A stretch of 64,000 nt of DNA from assembly GCA_030141605.1 (NCBI GenBank), contig JAQGDQ010000050.1:135971-199970 (forward strand), read 5' to 3'. Made by a program: the position numbers and the translations under genes. The notes under the pieces were generated by a model. The model was not told the DNA's origin and searched no databases. It saw nothing but the letters and a program-made list of their open reading frames with translations. The DNA comes from Tubiluchus corallicola. Its lineage: Eukaryota > Priapulida > Priapulimorpha > Priapulimorphida > Tubiluchidae. This document shows, piece by piece, positions 24,201 to 37,725 of the stretch (position 1 is the first letter of the stretch; every line of letters begins with the position of its first letter).

Positions 24201-27200
24201 TTCATAACTCAACCTCTACCCTGCTTCCTAAGCCTACTCAATGTTATTTTAAAGGCATTCCATACAAAAACCAATAAATTTAATAAAAAAACACGACACT
24301 ACGAATATTTTCACGGGGAAAAAATGTGAAATAAGTTAATCCCAGAAATTGAGTCTAATACTTTGAAAGTCAATGAGCATTAACATTCCATCAAATTTTA
24401 TACTATGAAAAAGTAACCAATTGTACTATTTAAAGAATGACATTTCTGCAACTGATAAATGTAAATCGAGACTTACACTTTGCATGCTTATCACAGAGTG
24501 CAGATGAGCGCATGTCACATAACCTAATCGTTCCTTTGCTAGAGCTATATACAAGTACATTGCAATCAATAGGATGAAATTCAGCTGAAGTTATCACTTC
24601 TGTCAATTCTTCCATATTCTGAGGTTTAATGTCTACTATATCTGAAAGAAAATAGTTAAGGAAGGACTACACTCAATAAAGTCTGCCTAGATGCTACTAA
24701 TAGTTAGATGTTACTTAAATTAATATACCTATGTGAAACAATAACAGTGACAGTGAATTCATCCAAATGTTTGACTAAATATTAGATTATGCTAAATGTT
24801 CATGTACAACTGTATTTAGAAAGCAAGAAATAGGCAAAACATGAATCTATAAATTAAATCAGTGACAGGACCACTATAGCAAGTCAGCTAATTAATGATC
24901 ATACTCTTGGCTGCTTGTCAAATATCCCATTAAATGGCTTGAAACAAAGCCTGCAACGATGGATCAATGTGACACCTTTTGTGACAATACATGTATCATC
25001 AAATCGTCAAAGTGTTCAATATCGCGATAATTTGAATCATTGATACTTAGCACGTGCTTGAATGCCCGCTGAAAAAACTGTGTGAAATAATTCAAGCTAT
25101 AGCTGTAGAATGTACAGTAGATATGTAATAATCGGTGCAGTAAGTGCGGCATTAGCAAACTTGCACAGGTAGACCTGCCAGTAGCTGGCACAGTGAAGTG
25201 GTTGAAAGCACAATGTGTTTATAATCTATAGTAGTACAATCACGTTTTGCTTATAAGTTTCTGAAATGGCTCACAGCAAATGCGGAGTAGAAAAATAGCA
25301 TATTTTAAAGCAAAAGTATTGAAATGTTTTGCATTTCTGGTGGTTCACAATGCAACCAATACAAGAGCATAAACAAAAATCAAACAGTTTGCTGAGTTAT
25401 TTTAACAACTTAGCAATCTTAAAATTGTTTGATAAATCTAATACATATTATACGTATATCAACAGCTTAATCTATCGTGCATCGTGATACGTAATGTATT
25501 GTGACTTAGGTGTATCATTACAGCCCTACTTGAAACCCATACATATATACAAAAATCGCAGGTTTAATAACTCAAGTAAAGTTTGTTACTAAAGGATACT
25601 GAAGCTTTGATCTGTAACTTCTAAATGCCATAGATTTATTCTCAGGTCATCAGCAGACATGTACGTCTCCTGGTCACTATTCACGGAAATAGAGTTAATA
25701 TGATATGTATGAGCATTTGCAAATACTCGTCGTGGACTCGCTTCGACCATCAAATCCATTGGCTTGACTAGAGGCAAATGCAAACTAGCAAAACCGTTTT
25801 TCAGGTCATTCTCAATATCAGCTCTGTCTCGTTTCATGTTGTAGCCTTCAATCATTTTATCTCGCTCTGACACCTTCCACAATTTAATCGTTTTATCTGA
25901 ATGTAAAAATCTTAATATGTATAATTCAATCACATCTTGCCGTAAATTACGAAAGGCCACAGCATTATAACACTGATTGTAAAAAATGCATACAAGTAAG
26001 GCCTTGCTAAATTATACACTAACTAGCATCAATTTGCTTATTAACATTAAACTTTTTCCGTCCATGCTCATATTTAATGAAAAATGCTTCGTTTTAATTC
26101 ATTCATCCAAAAATCATTATTAAAACGAAGCATTTTTCATTATGTCATTAAAGCGAAATTCATTTATAAGCACAAATGTCGTTTACTTCTTATATTGGAT
26201 ATTATTGGATTACTACTTAATTCGAAGCAGTACAACATTTTCATTACGTACCAGATTCTTGGTACATGCTTACATCTACAAAACTTTTTTGATACAATAC
26301 ATTATGAAGCAAATTAGTACCATAAAAACGAAAAAATTTCATAATGGACACCAAGAGATAAGACAGAAAACTGTACAGAAGTACCATTTGTAGATAAGAG
26401 GAAGTGAGCTGGATTCTTTCGTTTCAACCACTTGATTTTGTTAATTTTTTCATCTATTTCCAAACTCTTCAAGTAGTCAAATTCTGGTTCGTGACTCTGG
26501 AACGTGCTGTATACATTGTAGTCACTGCGCCTATGACTGGTGTGAAATTTATTCTACAAAAGAAATATTGTATAAATAAGTTTTCATAGCTTATCAGTTA
26601 TGGAACACTGAATATATATTCCTGAAGGCAAAAGTTAGAAGTGCTAGAATGAAAAAAGGAGTCAGTAAATAAACATCGATTGTTACTTCACTTTTGCCTA
26701 TTTCTTAAACAAACACTGAAAATAAATGTTGATACAGAAATACGTATCAGTTAATAATTGAAATGTAGCAAATGAACAGGGGACATTTTTTTTTAAATTG
26801 CAATAATAAAAATTAACATACACACTTGAGTTGAATTAGGGCCATGCTGCATAGCGCTATGCATTATAGATAACAACATTCATAGAGGCTTTATAAGCAG
26901 GTACGTTACCGAAACTGTATTTACAAACCGAAACCGAAATTTATCAAACATAGGAAACTGATACCGAAACAAAGCCAAACCGAAACATTTTTGAAAAACC
27001 AACTATTATTAAAACTGAAAAAAGAATATTCTAAAATAATTATGTAAAATATTTTGTTTAGTTTTGTTTGTTTGTTTTTACTTACTGTGAAGCAAAATTA
27101 CTGATAAAAAATTCTAATGCAAAAGACATAAGGCGGTTTTATAGTACAGTACCTCAACTTTGATGGGTTGGCTTACCTAAGAAAAATTAACGTGTTAAAG

Positions 27201-29410
27201 ACCATAATGCTTCATTAAAAATAAACAAATTTTATTTTGGAGATATTTTGTTGCCTATATTTCATAAATTATAAAATTAAATGTGATTTTGGTCAAATAA
27301 ATTCAAACAAAGTTTGATATTTCGGTTGGTTGGGCATGGACCCTAAAACTTCACAGGCGTCAGCACTGATGATATGCCGCATTGTTGTTAAAAGCACGTC
27401 ACAAACTGTTATGTAAACGAAACTTTTGCTTTATTTGAACTATTTTAGCCAAGATTTTTCAGTGGTTTTGACATCTAGGAGAAAAGAAAAGGTAAATTGG
27501 ATAAATACTAGCAAAACTTCGAAAAACTGCTACCGAAAATTATCTGAAAATTTGGCTATGAAACTTAAATAATTTTGCCGAAACCGAAATGAAAACTCTG
27601 TTCCGGTAACATCACTGATTATAAGCATGTACAACCCGGTTAGAATACAACTCACGAAAGAAATGGAAACTATGCACTGCTTAATAGCAATAAAAATATG
27701 CCCTAAATCCAATATCTTCCACTGTTGGAGCAGCTAAGCCTACTTTTAATCTGTTTTGGAATGAGTTTTAATGTAGACAGACGGACAGAGTATTATTTGT
27801 ATCGGACCATATCAAGTAGCACTAGGCACAAGTCAATATTTAGCTGCAGAGCTTTTTCACTTGAAATTAATAATGGTATGTTCAAAAAGCTTCCTATCGT
27901 TTCAAAACATGTCATATGCAAAAACATGCAAGAATGAAAATATACTTTTGCTGAAAAAGTCACCATTGTATTTGCCCACAAAACCACGTATTAGTTATAC
28001 AGTTATCCTTGAATAAAATACCCTATATAGCATTTCTGGACTAGAGTGTAAACAGCTGTATAAATTTTTTAAGATATCATAATGCAGTACTCACTGTTTG
28101 TTCCCGCTGAAATATAACAACTCGTCCACCTTTGTCACCTGTTGCCAATAATTCACCATCATCATTGAATTCCACCGTTGAAATTATATCGGCTAAAAAT
28201 ATATGTATAGTAAGAGATACTGTTGTAAAAAACAGTATAAAAAGTAATTTCAATATATTGAGATTTTTAGAGTAGGAAGTTATAAAGACTAATAGACTTA
28301 GAACTTCCGCACTAAATATAGAAACTTTTGTTTACGGACATCAAAAAACAGTTAGCAACTGCAATTCTTGATAATTCACAAATTTTAAAGTAAATAACAA
28401 CTATAATATAAGAAAATGAAAAAACTAAATGAAAGTAATGAAGTCTGCCAAGAAGGAGAATTATATGCTTTTTAAAATGTCACGTCAGTTGGTAGTTTGC
28501 ATAATCCTAGAACAGCTTAAACCCAAACTGCAACCACCCAGAATTATGATCACTATCCCAAGTTATCACAATGATAAGAGACTTAGCTATTCGGTGACGA
28601 CTTTTAATGAAGAGACTAAAGGAAAACCGGACCCAATCTTAAACTATAGCTCAATACAATCTAACCTATGAAATATTCAAAGGAAATGTACTGTTTGTTT
28701 TTTTCAAGAATAACTTAGATGATGCAATCACGGAAATATAATTTTGCAGTCACGCAGTTACTTCTTTGCCGTTACATACACTTTGCCATTTTCTAGTTAG
28801 CTAGACACTGGAGTTTGCATCTTAGAAATGTGTTGCACAAAAATCAGGTGCTGTAACTCACTTCAGATGTTGTTCAGTTGTGATAAAGCATACATGTTTG
28901 ACAGCTCATGTGCAAAAACAGCAGTAAACTTGAAATTTGAATAATAAACGTAAAATTTGCTGAATCTTTGTACATCACATAAAATGTTGTACAGTAGCAC
29001 TGTACTTAACCTTCCGCTTTCGCAAACACATGCAACACGCTCGTGGACTGTTTTGTGCTGTTGAAAATTGTTTTCATTTGTGAAGTTATCACTCACCTTC
29101 TGTTAATTAAGTTTTTAATCTATTATTTAATTGTCAAAAACCCTTTGGCATTATTATAGGTGTTAAAATGTATATTTTTTACTGTGGTACTTCAAAATGG
29201 GGTAAAACATGTAAAAGTGAAAACATACCTTCAGTGATATCGTCATCCATTGTACCTTTAACTTGGGAAAAGCACCACTGTACGTCACCACCGTTACCTG
29301 CAAGTAATGCAAAGAATTTACTACAAAATAATATTAGTAATTAAAAGTAAGCTTTATCCCTTACCTGTGAAGTTTTTATTACCAGAAAGTAAATGCACAT
29401 ATTGACACAT
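18767..29410 (-). CDS. PPP2R2: PP2A B55 regulatory subunit (PPP2R2 family), 10 exons
   Basis: B-type regulatory subunit of protein phosphatase 2A. It binds the A scaffold and C catalytic subunits and selects substrates, for example in mitotic exit. Exons in order: 29410-29365 (candidate start), 29297-29229, 28192-28095, 26553-26385, 25896-25600, 24641-24477, 24084-23915, 22385-22294, 21514-21391, 18919-18767. Every border is AG/GT and phases match, giving 460 residues, close to the roughly 450 of animal homologues. Diagnostic strings in order: [117 protein letters not shown] and the terminal [10 protein letters not shown]. Together they form the seven-bladed WD40 propeller. Everything from exon 2 onward is secure; the first exon is not (see the alternative at 37996-38011). 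Introns carry two hAT elements. Confidence 0.97.
19402..19735 (+). repeat. two tRNA-like (SINE-type) stretches
   Basis: At 19402-19460, AAGTGGTCTAGTGGTAATGGC matches the D-arm and A-box region of tRNA-Glu/Asp-type genes. At about 19683-19735, GGTTGGGCTTGTAATCC followed by AAAGCCGCAGTTCAAGAC looks like an anticodon arm plus a degraded B box. Neither folds into a full cloverleaf. They are probably remnants of tRNA-derived SINEs, lying in the last PPP2R2 intron. Confidence 0.4.
20156..21127 (+). pseudogene. hAT transposase remnant (DUF4371/ZMYM6-like type)
   Basis: The first open part (about 20156-20460) reads [20 protein letters not shown] then [11 protein letters not shown], resembling the region before the C-terminal domain of DUF4371-type hAT proteins (typically ETRWSAR). 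Later frames recover [20 protein letters not shown] followed by NYFR[18 protein letters not shown], the hAT C-terminal dimerisation motif. Frame shifts and stops, including one inside the dimerisation motif, show that it cannot make an active enzyme. Confidence 0.85.
21187..21232. repeat. TA microsatellite inside the hAT element
   Basis: A pure (AT)n tract of about 46 bp between the end of the transposase remnant and the right terminal repeat. Confidence 0.95.
23851..23900. repeat. compound (TA)n(CA)n microsatellite beside a splice donor
   Basis: A TA run followed by a CA run and TGTATGTA, ending about 13 bp from the donor of the PPP2R2 exon 23915-24084. On the minus strand it begins just inside the intron. 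Confidence 0.9.
26076..26141. repeat. perfect 23-bp inverted repeat with 20-nt loop
   Basis: Left arm 26076-26098 and right arm 26119-26141 are exact reverse complements (arm core AAAAATGCTTCGTTTTAAT), separated by 20 nt. A transcript of either strand would form a long perfect stem. It lies in the PPP2R2 intron between the exons at 25600-25896 and 26385-26553. It could be a very short foldback element or a small-RNA precursor; the sequence does not decide. Confidence 0.9.
26898..27617. mobile_element. non-autonomous hAT-like element (720 bp) in a PPP2R2 intron
   Basis: Left end CAGGTACGTTACCGAAACTG; right end read inward CAGTGATGTTACCGGAACAG. Flanks are TTTATAAG (26890-26897) and ATTATAAG (27618-27625), a 7/8 match fitting an aged 8-bp hAT target duplication. 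The subterminal regions repeat ACCGAAACCGAAAT motifs on both sides, as is common in hAT elements. No transposase coding was seen. Confidence 0.85.
29365..29410 (-). CDS. PPP2R2: PPP2R2 candidate proximal first coding exon
   Basis: ATG at 29410 in the context ACCATGT opens 15 codons plus one base and ends at ACAG|gtaagg. This is the phase needed by the next exon, which starts at 29297 with GT. The joined start reads [16 protein letters not shown] then NGGDVQWCF. The intron would be only 67 bp. An in-frame TGA lies upstream, so this is the first Met of its frame. A second exon with the same phase exists at 37996-38011. Confidence 0.5.
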
Positions 29411-32400
29411 GGTAAACTTTTCAATGCCTATAGTAAATTGTAGTACAAATCATGAAAACCTTATGCTGAGAAGAATTATGAAAATACTGCCGGTATACAA
29501 AATAAAAAACAGACCAAACATTTCCGATAATTATGGTAACTAGTATTTGGCATCTATATGTTTCTAAGAAATTCTTCAACATAACAAGCTGTGTATGTTT
29601 TATTAATTTGTTCTCTACCCAATTTAAAATGACATGAATAATTTGTTCCCATTATTTAATAACCCCAAACTAAATAAAATGTTCTGAGTTTATCATGTTT
29701 CTGACTTACCTTCACACTGAGTAAACCAACTGATGCTAAGAGACTTAACTGTAACTATGCTTCTTCTTTAGTACTGCACAGACTGTACATTTCAGGGCAT
29801 GAAATACCGACATTAAATTTACTTGTACAGGTGGATATTGCAATTCACATGTGCAGTAAACAAAACTATTTGCACAACTTCTTTATCATCTTGATGTTTC
29901 TATGAAAGCAAGCCATTTCTGCAGAAGTAAACTACAACATGTAGGACTTTTTAATTTAAAAATTCTCCAAACTAATAGAGCTAATGCTCACACAATACTC
30001 AAACTTAAAACTAATAAGACAAAAGCAAAATGCACTACAGTCGTTTGCAAAACATTAAAACATTTTTCGAGTCATGTAGTCATGCTTTGACGTATTTTGA
30101 AAAACGAATGCGAGCTGCGCAAGGAAATGTTAATTGCAGTAAGCAATGGCTTCATTTCCATTAAGCCTATGTATGTATTATTGTTCCTATACTATACTTT
30201 GGACAATATGTTGACAAAACACCTCTGTAACTTTACATTAAATTTACTGTCATCACTAAATTATTTTTTCTTAAAACTTAGAATGGGCACTAAATTTTAG
30301 GCAAAGTTTTCCAAATTTCATGCTTATGAGGTGTAACTTAACTTAAGTTACTAATTTATGCTTAGATCTGGAAACATATATTTGTGGTGGTACTTGAGGA
30401 AATTAAAGTCACAAGGTAACATTTCTTTTCAAGCCCGACTAAATGTATATAAAAATTCACATAAATTACCTTTTTTTCCAAGACTATTTGAAGAAATTTA
30501 TTTTAATCATCCTTATTACAAATCCTATACTGCTTAGGGTTGCACCAAACACTTGAATCGACGACTACCCCCCCCCAAATATCAGTACAAAAATTCGGTC
30601 CGGTAAACTTCGGTTGTAATAACTAAAAGGTCACTTTGCCGAAGTTACTTTTGTAATAATCGTCACATTCGGTGAAAATTATATTAAAGAACCAAATATT
30701 TTCCTGAAATGCTTATAAAAATTTATCTGAAAAAAACTGATAGTGAACAGTGAACATGGAACAACAGCTGACATTTTGCTTTGTGTTTCTATATAATAAC
30801 ACGAAGAAAGAATGTGATGCACCGTCGGTACACAAGTCGTCTCAATGCGCAATAGTGTGGCGGTGCTGCACGACGAAATGAATAAATGAGAACTTGAGCT
30901 AATACACAATTATACTATTACAGTTTTGTTTAAATACTGTTCGTATTGATTGTATGAAACTTTTTGCAAGAATTAGGGCTTCTTTAAAATACTTCATATT
31001 TTATTACACCATTAAATAAAAGCACAAATTTAGTAAACTTAAAACGACTAAACATTACAGAATTACAAGAAAATTTGGTTCAATTTCTGTAAATTTGGTT
31101 CGGCTTCAGTCCGGTATTCCAATTTGACTTGATATTTTATTTGCAATTTGGTGTGGTGGCACAATCAAGTTAAGCTTCGGTTGAATGGCACCATACAAAA
31201 AAAAAATCGGCCTTGGTTTGGTTGATGAAAATGTGCTTTCCGTGTACTCCTAGTACTGTTCAATTATTTTTTATTCTTTTTTCAACTGCTTTCAACTTTA
31301 GAAAGAAAACAAAAATAACAAATGAAGCGAGAAAGCACGACAGAAAATGATAAACAGAGGTCTAAGGAGAGAGAAAACCATAAGCAAAAAGCCTACGCAT
31401 AAGCTTCACCCTGTCAATCTATGGCAATGTTTCTGCAGCTGATTATTTCAATGATAGTCAAGATGTTGGAAAAAAGTTAAAGAACTATGAAAATTTTGTC
31501 ACCCCAGGACTCTAATAAATCAACAAAATTTGTTAAAATTGTTACAGTTCACTCTGTTGTACATTCATATATCTTATTGTACTAATTAAAGTGACAATTA
31601 GATAAAACATTTAGCTGGACAAGATTCAATGCAGCTAGTAGGCCTGTATATACACCAATGAAATGAAAATTTTGTTTTGAACAAGCGAAATCATAAACAA
31701 AGTTAAACATAAAATCAACAGTTGGATAAACCGTTTACCAGTAAGATATGGTATAACCAAAACAGCTCAGCAATAACATGCTAGCTTTACTTGTGTGCAG
31801 ATGTAGTTCTGATTACACAGACAAAATATACCCAAAACTTATGCAAATATTGGGTATATTCAAGAGCTAAAACTTGAAAAAATGTACAGGCTCTTGCTTT
31901 TTTTGGCCAAGCATGTGGTCATTAGAGTAACAGCAAAGTAATAATAAGCCACCTAGTCAGTGGTCATGCACGTTTGCTTTGGAGGCCTGTAGGCAGAATA
32001 TGCCTGCAGTTGGGGCACAACAGCACTGGCTCTCAGTAGGCAAAAACGCTCTGTAAAAAATATTTCGCTTTGTTAGAATTACATTGGTTATCTACTATTA
32101 TGAGTGAGGTGAGTTTAGTATTACTATAGGATACCGTCCGAAATTTTACCGCGGTAAATAATGCCCAAAACAAATGAGCCGGGTAATTTCAGCGAAAACT
32201 AACGACCTACCAGTAACGTCGGCCGCTAAATAGGGTCAAACGCCTTATTACTTACCAGTCATTTTGGCAGTAAATACTCTGCCTACAATAACTTGAATGT
32301 AATCAGAGGACGCTATGATTCTATTTTTTCTAACGTTTTTGGAAGACAAAAAGCAACCAGATTTCAATCATGCCATGCAGTTTAAAAGTCAGTAATATAT

Positions 32401-32585
32401 CAGTACATTAAGCTACCACTAAAATAATCAATATGGCGAAGTAAGAGATATGACGTCAGGCCAGAGAATTGTGGGAATGAAACCTAGATCCATAAACGCA
32501 CCGCGTCACCGATCAACACTGACGGCCATTCTCGTGACCAAGTCTACGCTGTTTATAGTCTATCATGATAGTCTAAGTAATCTTA
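29411..32585. other. 5' side of PPP2R2 (intron if the distal start is used); TE-like stretch near 30.5-31.2 kb
   Basis: No gene is visible. Around 30540-31200 there are repeated TTCGGT/CCGAA motifs and a left edge GGTTGCACCAAAC that resembles some hAT ends, but I found no matching right end or target duplication. The rest is AT-rich without recognisable content. Confidence 0.3.
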
Positions 32586-32982
32586 AAATGGAAGAAAAAG
32601 CAATTTTAGTGTACGTTCAAAAAACTTTCCACATAAAGTTATATTACTTAGGATAATGCCAACTTGCTAGAAAGACCTATCTAACTAGAAAAGAAAATTC
32701 TTGATAATTTAAACTGTTTGCACCAACTGGTAAAATGTGACACTGACTTGCCTTCCAAGTAGGCACCACTGACTCACCAAAAAACGTATTTGTATCTTAT
32801 TGACAATATACAGTTATTTATACTTTTGCCTAGTTAGTGAAGTGTGCACTGCGAATGCTCTCGTTATTTTTTCAACCTGCACGCAAATTTTATTAAAGTT
32901 GTTTCAAATGACCTACTGTGAAAGTGGCTGAGTCTAATGGTCATCGCAGGAATTTTCAGGCTTTATATAGCATTGCTGCTAA
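32586..32982 (+). repeat. dispersed repeat family R1, copy 1
   Basis: Aligns in the same orientation with 61270-61662 over about 400 bp. Shared blocks include GGAAGAAAAAGCAAT, CAAAAAACTTTCCA, CACTGACTCACCAAAAAACG, a CTTAGTTAGT-type block and GGTCATCGCAGGAATTT. The copies differ at many positions and by small indels, so this is an old family. No coding potential was seen, and the element's ends and class are unknown. Confidence 0.85.
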
Positions 32983-35685
32983 TATAAGTTACGTGTGCAA
33001 TAGGGCAGCACGTGATAAAAAATTTCGAAACGAATTTGTTAGCTTTATGTAAGTACAACGCTTTCTAATGCTTTACCACTCTACATTTCATTGCGTTTAA
33101 CAGTGACCCACACTTTCCATAGTGTGTGGCCTACCTTTTGTCTAAGAGGGTATAAATAATGAGTAAAAATCTATAGAACAATTTATTACACCAAAGTACT
33201 GTAGAAGAAATCATCGAAGCTTCAATAAACGAACAAGTAAGTGAATAAAAAGAAGAAGCAGGAAGGGTTACAAGCACTGTCCATAATTAGAATAAACGTC
33301 CTCGTTTACGGTAGTTCAAAAAATCTGCTATCAAGAGCTGCTACTTGTTAAATCATAAACTCAAAGGGCTTCACTGTTGTCAAGTTATCTTTTTTGTTTT
33401 TTACTTTTCCTACATTGATTTTTCTTCGATTATGATCTCATTTTTAGGATTGTTCTATAAGGCAGAATATGATAGAGATATAATGCTCAGCTAGACAAAA
33501 AAATTAAATTGCAAGCCATACCTTATTACTTTGAACACTGTGACGATTTGTTAAATTTCTGAGTGAGTTAGCTTTTCTTCTTTGTTACCAACTTCTTTTT
33601 AGTTACAAAATTCTTTTTTAAACAGTTGTGCGCTGTGATCTGTCTCTGAATTGCCGAAGCTAGTTAGTTACCGAGAAAAATCCACTAAGAAAAGACACAT
33701 GCTGAACAACAGATGTAGTTGTAACCCAAACAAGACAAGTGGATACTCGAGGTAAAGGGGGGGGCGTGTAAATACGGATCCTGAGAAACAGAATTCATAT
33801 AATTAATTTCCTAGTAGTGGGAGGTATCTGTTTTAGTTCGCTTTTAATTAGGTGTTAAAATAGGAAAAGAATTTTCTGGTAAAGAATTCCGCAGATAAAC
33901 GAGGAAACTTTGGTTAGCATTGAAACACTGCAAATTTAGCGTCGCACAGACATCTTGCGAATAACGAAAAATCGGGGAAGAAAGCGCAAGTGACGTCTCG
34001 TAAGGAACGACACTGCGCATATGTGACTCTCGCTGTATTTACATGTGGGCAAGTCAAGCGGCATGCCGGTAATGCCATCGATGAGCAAGAGACTACATTG
34101 TCGGCCTCACATCAAACCAATTCAGACTGACAATAGAATTTTGCATTAACTTTGCAATACGATTAATCGTTAAGGTGACAGCCGAGATACCAGACCAGTT
34201 GTAGCTGCACTATGCAAGGTCGGATAGTCGATTTTTAAAGGCATGATACAGTATCAAGAATTAGATATTTTGAACACTAAACAGGCACACCACTTTTTCA
34301 GCAAAATTTTATCGGACACATATCAATGAAAAACATGCAAACATCACATTGGCCAGAAACAGGAAAAACAACCATATTTATAGTAGGCGCTAGGCAAATT
34401 AGTGTTGCGATTGCGAGATACGTCTTCTTCTCGTTAAAAGTTATACTAACACCTGACAAATCTATCTCGGTCCAGATCAAAACAAATTCGAGGCCGCTTC
34501 CAAGCAAACCCTTCTGATCGGGATGTTTTGTTCAGTGGGATAATGTGGTTAGTACGATAACATTATATTAGTCTGTAATACAATGTTTAGCAAACCTTTG
34601 AGATCTTTGTGTTTCTCATGCTGCTTCTCAACATGGAGGAGGTGTGACGTCCCATTTTCTTGGTGTTTTGTATGAAACATGCTGCCTATCTTTTTTCCCA
34701 GGCTGCTATTGCGATTTCGCATTTCGTGCGGCATCAGTTTGCTTATTAAATCGTCTTACAGTAACACGTTGCACTAGTGGCGGAACACTACTATATAATT
34801 ATTACAGCTATAACACCTCATCCACAAGTTAGTCATTGATACACAAACAGTAGGAACTTGATAGTCACTTTCGTGACATTCGTGTGACAACTCTTGTATT
34901 TCTCATTCATTTACTCGCTGACACAAATTGTCGTAGCTAACTAATACTCGGTACGAAGTTCAGGCTTAGATAAACAGCACGACCTGTATTAATAATTATA
35001 TGCTCATTGCTCATAGCTTATATCCGCACTAACATTTTAATACAAAGCAAATTTGTTTGTCTTTTGATTATTTATGAATCTTGATGTACTTCTGAGCAGC
35101 TTGTACAAAACATGTTATTAATCTGAAAATGGGTCAACGTAATTGACTGAGTGTGTACGCATCCATGCCCGTATTTTAGTTAGTCTGTGCTGAAATGCGC
35201 AAACAAAACTTGTGGTCTTTGCTCAAACTTTTATTTGCGCAAATGTTTTGTAATGTACTGTTTTTAATGAGAGCGCGCACACATGCAATTTTTAACCAAA
35301 CACAATAGCTAAACAGCATAAGAAGAAAGCAATGTCTTATGAAGAGGCACCATTAAGCACGCAAAAGAGAGAAAAGAAAACAAATTAATGAGCATAAATC
35401 ATTCTTACTGTCTTAGCTACCATCTTTTAAGATATCAGCTGACAAATTTAGAAAGTGGTGACCAAAATATGAAATTCTAAAAGAGAACAGCGCATGAGAC
35501 CACGTCTCAATGCAATCAACACATTTCTGCTGCCCACTGCTGATTTTTTTACTACTGTGGCTTTTCACAATGATAAGACACCGCTTACAATCATACCCTC
35601 GCTCGGTCACTCATGATCCCGTACTCCAAATATACGAACTGTAAATTGTACAAAATTCGCGCGACTAAATAATTTAACAGTCTCA
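32983..35685. other. no gene seen; possible fragment of the foldback family near 33.18 kb
   Basis: At 33177-33205, AGAACAATTTATTACACCAAAG matches (one mismatch) the border motif AATTTATTACATCAAAG found in the foldback element at 55.2-55.6 kb and in the one near 45.9 kb. The remainder is AT-rich with no recognisable gene, RNA or repeat. Confidence 0.35.
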
Positions 35686-35686
35686 C

Positions 35687-35715
<29 letters not shown>
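35686..35715. repeat. ATGT tetranucleotide microsatellite
   Basis: Seven or more units of ATGT. Confidence 0.95.
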
Positions 35716-35717
<2 letters not shown>

Positions 35718-35837
35718 AATGTATTTGGATTTCGAGTCTTTTAACTGCATAGGCACTTCCATTCATTATATTTTTAAGTAATTTTTGTTCTGAAGGTAAC
35801 GTATGCCAATATATCACAGGGATACTTAAATTCTGCA

Positions 35838-35966
<129 letters not shown>

Positions 35967-37725
35967 AAACATATAGTAGTGTGTGTGATATTATACATAT
36001 ATAATACACCAGGCAATGTGTAAAATTTAGACATATTATAAAAAACCCTAGGCATTTTATATAATACCTGTAAATCTGGAAAAAGTGTGAAATAAATGTT
36101 TTCTGCTGTGACCTTTTCACACTTTACCTAGACGTTTATATGATAGCTATGATCTATACAGAATGCGAAAAGTGGCTTTGGCAAAGCATAAAATGAAAAT
36201 AATTCATTTCAAATCCAACTTCTAGATTTTTTGTACGATACTTGAGCATAGTATAGAAAGTATAAAAACGGCTGTCTCTGTTTTAAACTAAGCAAGGAGT
36301 TCAAGTAAACAGGCGAGTTAACTGTTTTATTGGTACCCCGAAAAACGCATACAGAAAATAAAAACGTAACTGAGTGGCAACAAGAATGGAAGTAGAATGT
36401 TTACTGTTGCCATGGATTCGCGTTTTCGTGAAAATCCAGAATGTGCATCGTTGGGACAGTCCTTTCGTGCATTAAAATGAAAGAAATCCCAACAAGGTAA
36501 CAATGTAAAGCGCAAACCCATCTAATGGTGTGGTTCATTTAAAGGCCATATTTGAGGGTCGTATTGGGAAGGTGCAAAATCAGGCTCCTTTACTGCGCAA
36601 TAATCCATAGTATCTTCATGGAATATTTCAGCTGCCTACAATGAAAACTGTGGCCTGTGATAGCTTTCAAATAAAACTTGACAACAACAACACAAACAAC
36701 ATGACCAAGCTTTAAGGATAACGCACTTCGTACCGAATTCAAAACACAACACTTCTACAGTAGGCAGCAGCTGTGAATGAAACAATAATGTAATTTGAAA
36801 CTTTACTTGATGCTAGTTACCCAATTTAATATAAAAATTCGCAAGCATATAAAACATTGACTTATTTTGCACATTATCTGAAACGAAAGTGGTATTATGT
36901 AAAATGCCTAGCAAAATTCCATCTACACAATGACCATTTGTTTTTCTTTGGCATTGCCTAAAATTTACTCAACATTCTAATGATTCTATGAAATGCCCAG
37001 GAAAAGTGAGGAAAAGTGTAGGCCTAGAAGATATTTGTATTTTAGACAATAACTGGCTTGTTTTGGCACTCCATAAAATGTATAGACATTCTGTAGAATT
37101 TCACACTTTGCCTGACACAGATATGCACATATTGAAAGAGACGTAGCGAAAGAGGATTATAATTGTGCGGAAAGTGTGGGAAATCATACCCTTAAAGCAA
37201 AAGCCAAGTCTCTCGGGATGTTGAGCTTGTTCTAATATTTGAGAAAAATGTTAGAAAGTTTCAGCAATGAAATTGTGATAAGCGCCTCGTGCAATTAATA
37301 ATTTCAATTTAAAATCGCGATCACTTCACGCTTGGGCGCGCTCATTTTGGTGAAAAATGGCGTCATCTGGTTACCGTGCAATATAAACAGTTATACTGCG
37401 AAGTGCTTCAGCAATCTTTTTTCGACTTATAGAGCGAACAGTATAAACTACCGTTATAAACTAAAGTAACCCACCCGGTACCTACTGTATGCTCGCAAGT
37501 TTACATGTGTATCTGAAAGACAACAAGTCTGTAAATTAATTACATTTACGCAATTAGTGTATACTACTTACACATTTTATGGTATAATCCTGTGGGCTAA
37601 AACTATGTAACCATTTAATCTTGGTCATAATTGATCAAATGACTAATTTTTAAATAAACACAGTTAAATACAACGCTAGCACAACTGAATTTTCGCGTGA
37701 ACTGTAGAAATTTCTCAAAGCGTAC

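Noticed and set aside
37355-37385. AAAATGGCGTCATC as a plus-strand gene start
   Set aside because: The frame closes after eight codons and no spliced continuation was seen; it could be a YY1-like site, but there is no supporting context.
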